From Luteimonas gilva (GTDB lineage Bacteria > Pseudomonadota > Gammaproteobacteria > Xanthomonadales > Xanthomonadaceae), in contig NZ_SZUA01000003.1 in NCBI RefSeq assembly GCF_005239095.1, positions 372,001-436,000 of the forward strand: a DNA stretch of 64,000 nucleotides, given 5' to 3'. The notes beneath the pieces are model-generated. The model was not told where the DNA came from. It saw only the letters and a list, made by a program, of their open reading frames with translations, and searched no databases. Positions 62,871-64,000 of this stretch are shown here, one piece after another (position 1 is the first letter of the stretch; every line of letters starts with the position of its first letter). Both the position numbers and the translations under genes were made by a program.

Positions 62871-64000
62871 GCGAGTGCCTCTATCAAAGTGCTGGGAATC
62901 GGGGTTCGCGGCTGGACGATGCCCTGGCGCAGCAGGAAATCGCCGAAGCCTTCTTCTTGTTCTCGTTGCGCGGCGTAACGGGCCAGCAGCGGATCCAGCG
63001 CCGCCAGGATCTGCGCCTCGTCGGCGTTTTCGCGGTACAGCGAATTCAAGCGCTGGCCGCGATGGTCGGCGCCGAGCATCAGGTTGTAGCGGCCCGGCGC
63101 TTTTCCGACCAAGGCGATTTCGCCCAAATACGGACGCGAGCAGCCGTTCGGGCAGCCGCTGATGCGCAGATGGATCGGCGCATCGGCGATGCCGTGGCGC
63201 GCCAGCAAGGTTTCGACTTCGGCGACGAAATCGGGCAGGTAGCGCTCGGCTTCCGCCATCGCCAGGCCGCAAGTGGGCAACGCGACGCAAGCCAGCGCGC
63301 GTTGGCGCAGCGGCGTAGCGGTGCGGTAGCCGTCCAGGCCGTATTCGGCGGCGAGCGAATCGACCTGCGCGCGCAGCGCGGGCGCGATACCGGCGAGGGT
63401 CAGGTTCTGGTTCGGCGTCATCCGGAATTCCGCGCCGCTGCCTTGCGCGTGCAACAGGCGCGCGATTTCGCGCAGTCCGCTCAGATGCCGCACCGGTTTG
63501 CCGCGGCCGTCGAGCGCGCCGTCGACGATGCGACCGGCTGGGATGCGCAGCGTGAGATGCGCGCGACCGTCTTCGCTTTCGACCCAGCCGAAGCGGTCGC
63601 CGTTGTGGGTGAAGCCGAACGGCCGCGCCGGGGGAAGGGAGAATCCGGCGCGGCGTTCGACTTCGGACTTGAACCACTCGAGACCGCGGTCGTCGATGGT
63701 GTACTTCAGCCGCGCGCGCTTGCGCACGGTGCGATTGCCGTAATCGCGTTGCGCGGTGACCACCGCTTCGGCGACGGCGGTCACCTGGTCGGGCGCGACG
63801 AATCCGATCACGTCGCCCAAGCGCGGATACGTTTCCGGATCGCCGTGGGTGGCGCCCATGCCGCCGCCGACGCTGACGTTGTAGCCGCGCAGCTCATCGT
63901 CCTCAACGACGGCGATGAAGCCCAGGTCCTGCGCGAACACGTCGACGTCGTTGTAGGGCGGGATCGCGAAGCCGATCTTGAACTTGCGCGGCAGATAGGT
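62867..64000 (-). CDS. cysI: CysI, sulfite reductase hemoprotein subunit (partial, 5' end outside)
   Basis: The C-terminal 377 residues of the siroheme/4Fe-4S sulfite reductase that reduces sulfite to sulfide. Seen are the substrate-side basic loops ([11 protein letters not shown]), the cluster cysteines in [14 protein letters not shown] and [11 protein letters not shown], and the following [14 protein letters not shown]. The gene begins beyond the right edge and overlaps cysH (ATGA). The flavoprotein subunit gene is presumably further right. Confidence 0.95.
   Translation of the reverse strand, partial: TYLPRKFKIGFAIPPYNDVDVFAQDLGFIAVVEDDELRGYNVSVGGGMGATHGDPETYPRLGDVIGFVAPDQVTAVAEAVVTAQRDYGNRTVRKRARLKYTIDDRGLEWFKSEVERRAGFSLPPARPFGFTHNGDRFGWVESEDGRAHLTLRIPAGRIVDGALDGRGKPVRHLSGLREIARLLHAQGSGAEFRMTPNQNLTLAGIAPALRAQVDSLAAEYGLDGYRTATPLRQRALACVALPTCGLAMAEAERYLPDFVAEVETLLARHGIADAPIHLRISGCPNGCSRPYLGEIALVGKAPGRYNLMLGADHRGQRLNSLYRENADEAQILAALDPLLARYAAQREQEEGFGDFLLRQGIVQPRTPIPSTLIEALA

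Overview
The window is GC-rich chromosomal DNA whose codon use, gene families and intergenic palindromes point to a gammaproteobacterium of the Xanthomonadales (Lysobacteraceae, Lysobacter-like). Supporting signs are the GTAGGAGCGGC...GCCGCTCCTAC inverted repeats, a TorF-type porin fused to a kdp operon, DUF2242, DUF3182 and DUF6766 proteins, and many small exported proteins and lipoproteins. No tRNA, rRNA, CRISPR array, transposase or prophage was recognised. The genus is inferred, not proven.

Layout. (1) 1-8 kb: a divergent promoter with two matching dyad operators serves an MFS transporter and a gene leaving the left edge. Small VOC and XRE genes follow, then a frameshifted gene, a ureohydrolase, a zinc alcohol dehydrogenase, and a minus-strand group of an arginase-like protein, a DUF4329 protein with JAMM-like residues, and a small secreted protein. 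The last two form a candidate effector/immunity pair. (2) 8-16 kb: housekeeping and accessory enzymes (YjbR, beta-lactamase-fold hydrolase, RidA, dienelactone hydrolase, alpha/beta hydrolase, TRIC channel, RibD-like reductase, ABM monooxygenase), plus a frameshifted DUF2242 lipoprotein. (3) 16-28 kb: an envelope and stress-type region with an OmpA-like barrel, DUF6766, a ferritin-like protein, AlkB, isochorismatase, DUF3182 with a hydrolase, two SDRs, a Gln/Asn-rich 52-residue protein, DUF4920, two coupled lipoproteins, an LpxR-like deacylase and a lytic transglycosylase. (4) 28-37 kb: two tandem soluble PQQ sugar dehydrogenases, an EF-hand protein, small lipoproteins, a HAD phosphatase, an NlpE-like lipoprotein, a paralogue of the secreted protein at 8.9 kb, GFA and GNAT enzymes.

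(5) 37-46.6 kb: the high-affinity potassium system. A TorF-type porin gene leads kdpF-kdpA-kdpB-kdpC-kdpD-kdpE, and a 65-residue membrane protein overlaps the end of kdpE. Palindromic elements sit between kdpB and kdpC and between kdpC and kdpD. A candidate KdpE-like TTTAC/TTTAT box lies ahead of the porin gene. (6) 46.7-52.5 kb: a heavy-metal efflux operon (CzcI-like protein, CzcC, CzcB, CzcA). (7) 52.6-64 kb: the sulfate assimilation regulon. On the minus strand, cysG, cysK, an OprP-like porin, a sulfate-binding protein, cysT, cysW and cysA encode siroheme synthesis, cysteine synthesis, outer-membrane entry, periplasmic capture and inner-membrane transport. cysB is divergent from cysG, with an ATATC-N10-GATAT dyad between them, and cysI-cysH (sulfite and PAPS reduction) run in from the right edge.

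Two genes (2990-3429 and 9656-10251) need one extra base to read through. They are either real frameshifts or assembly errors.
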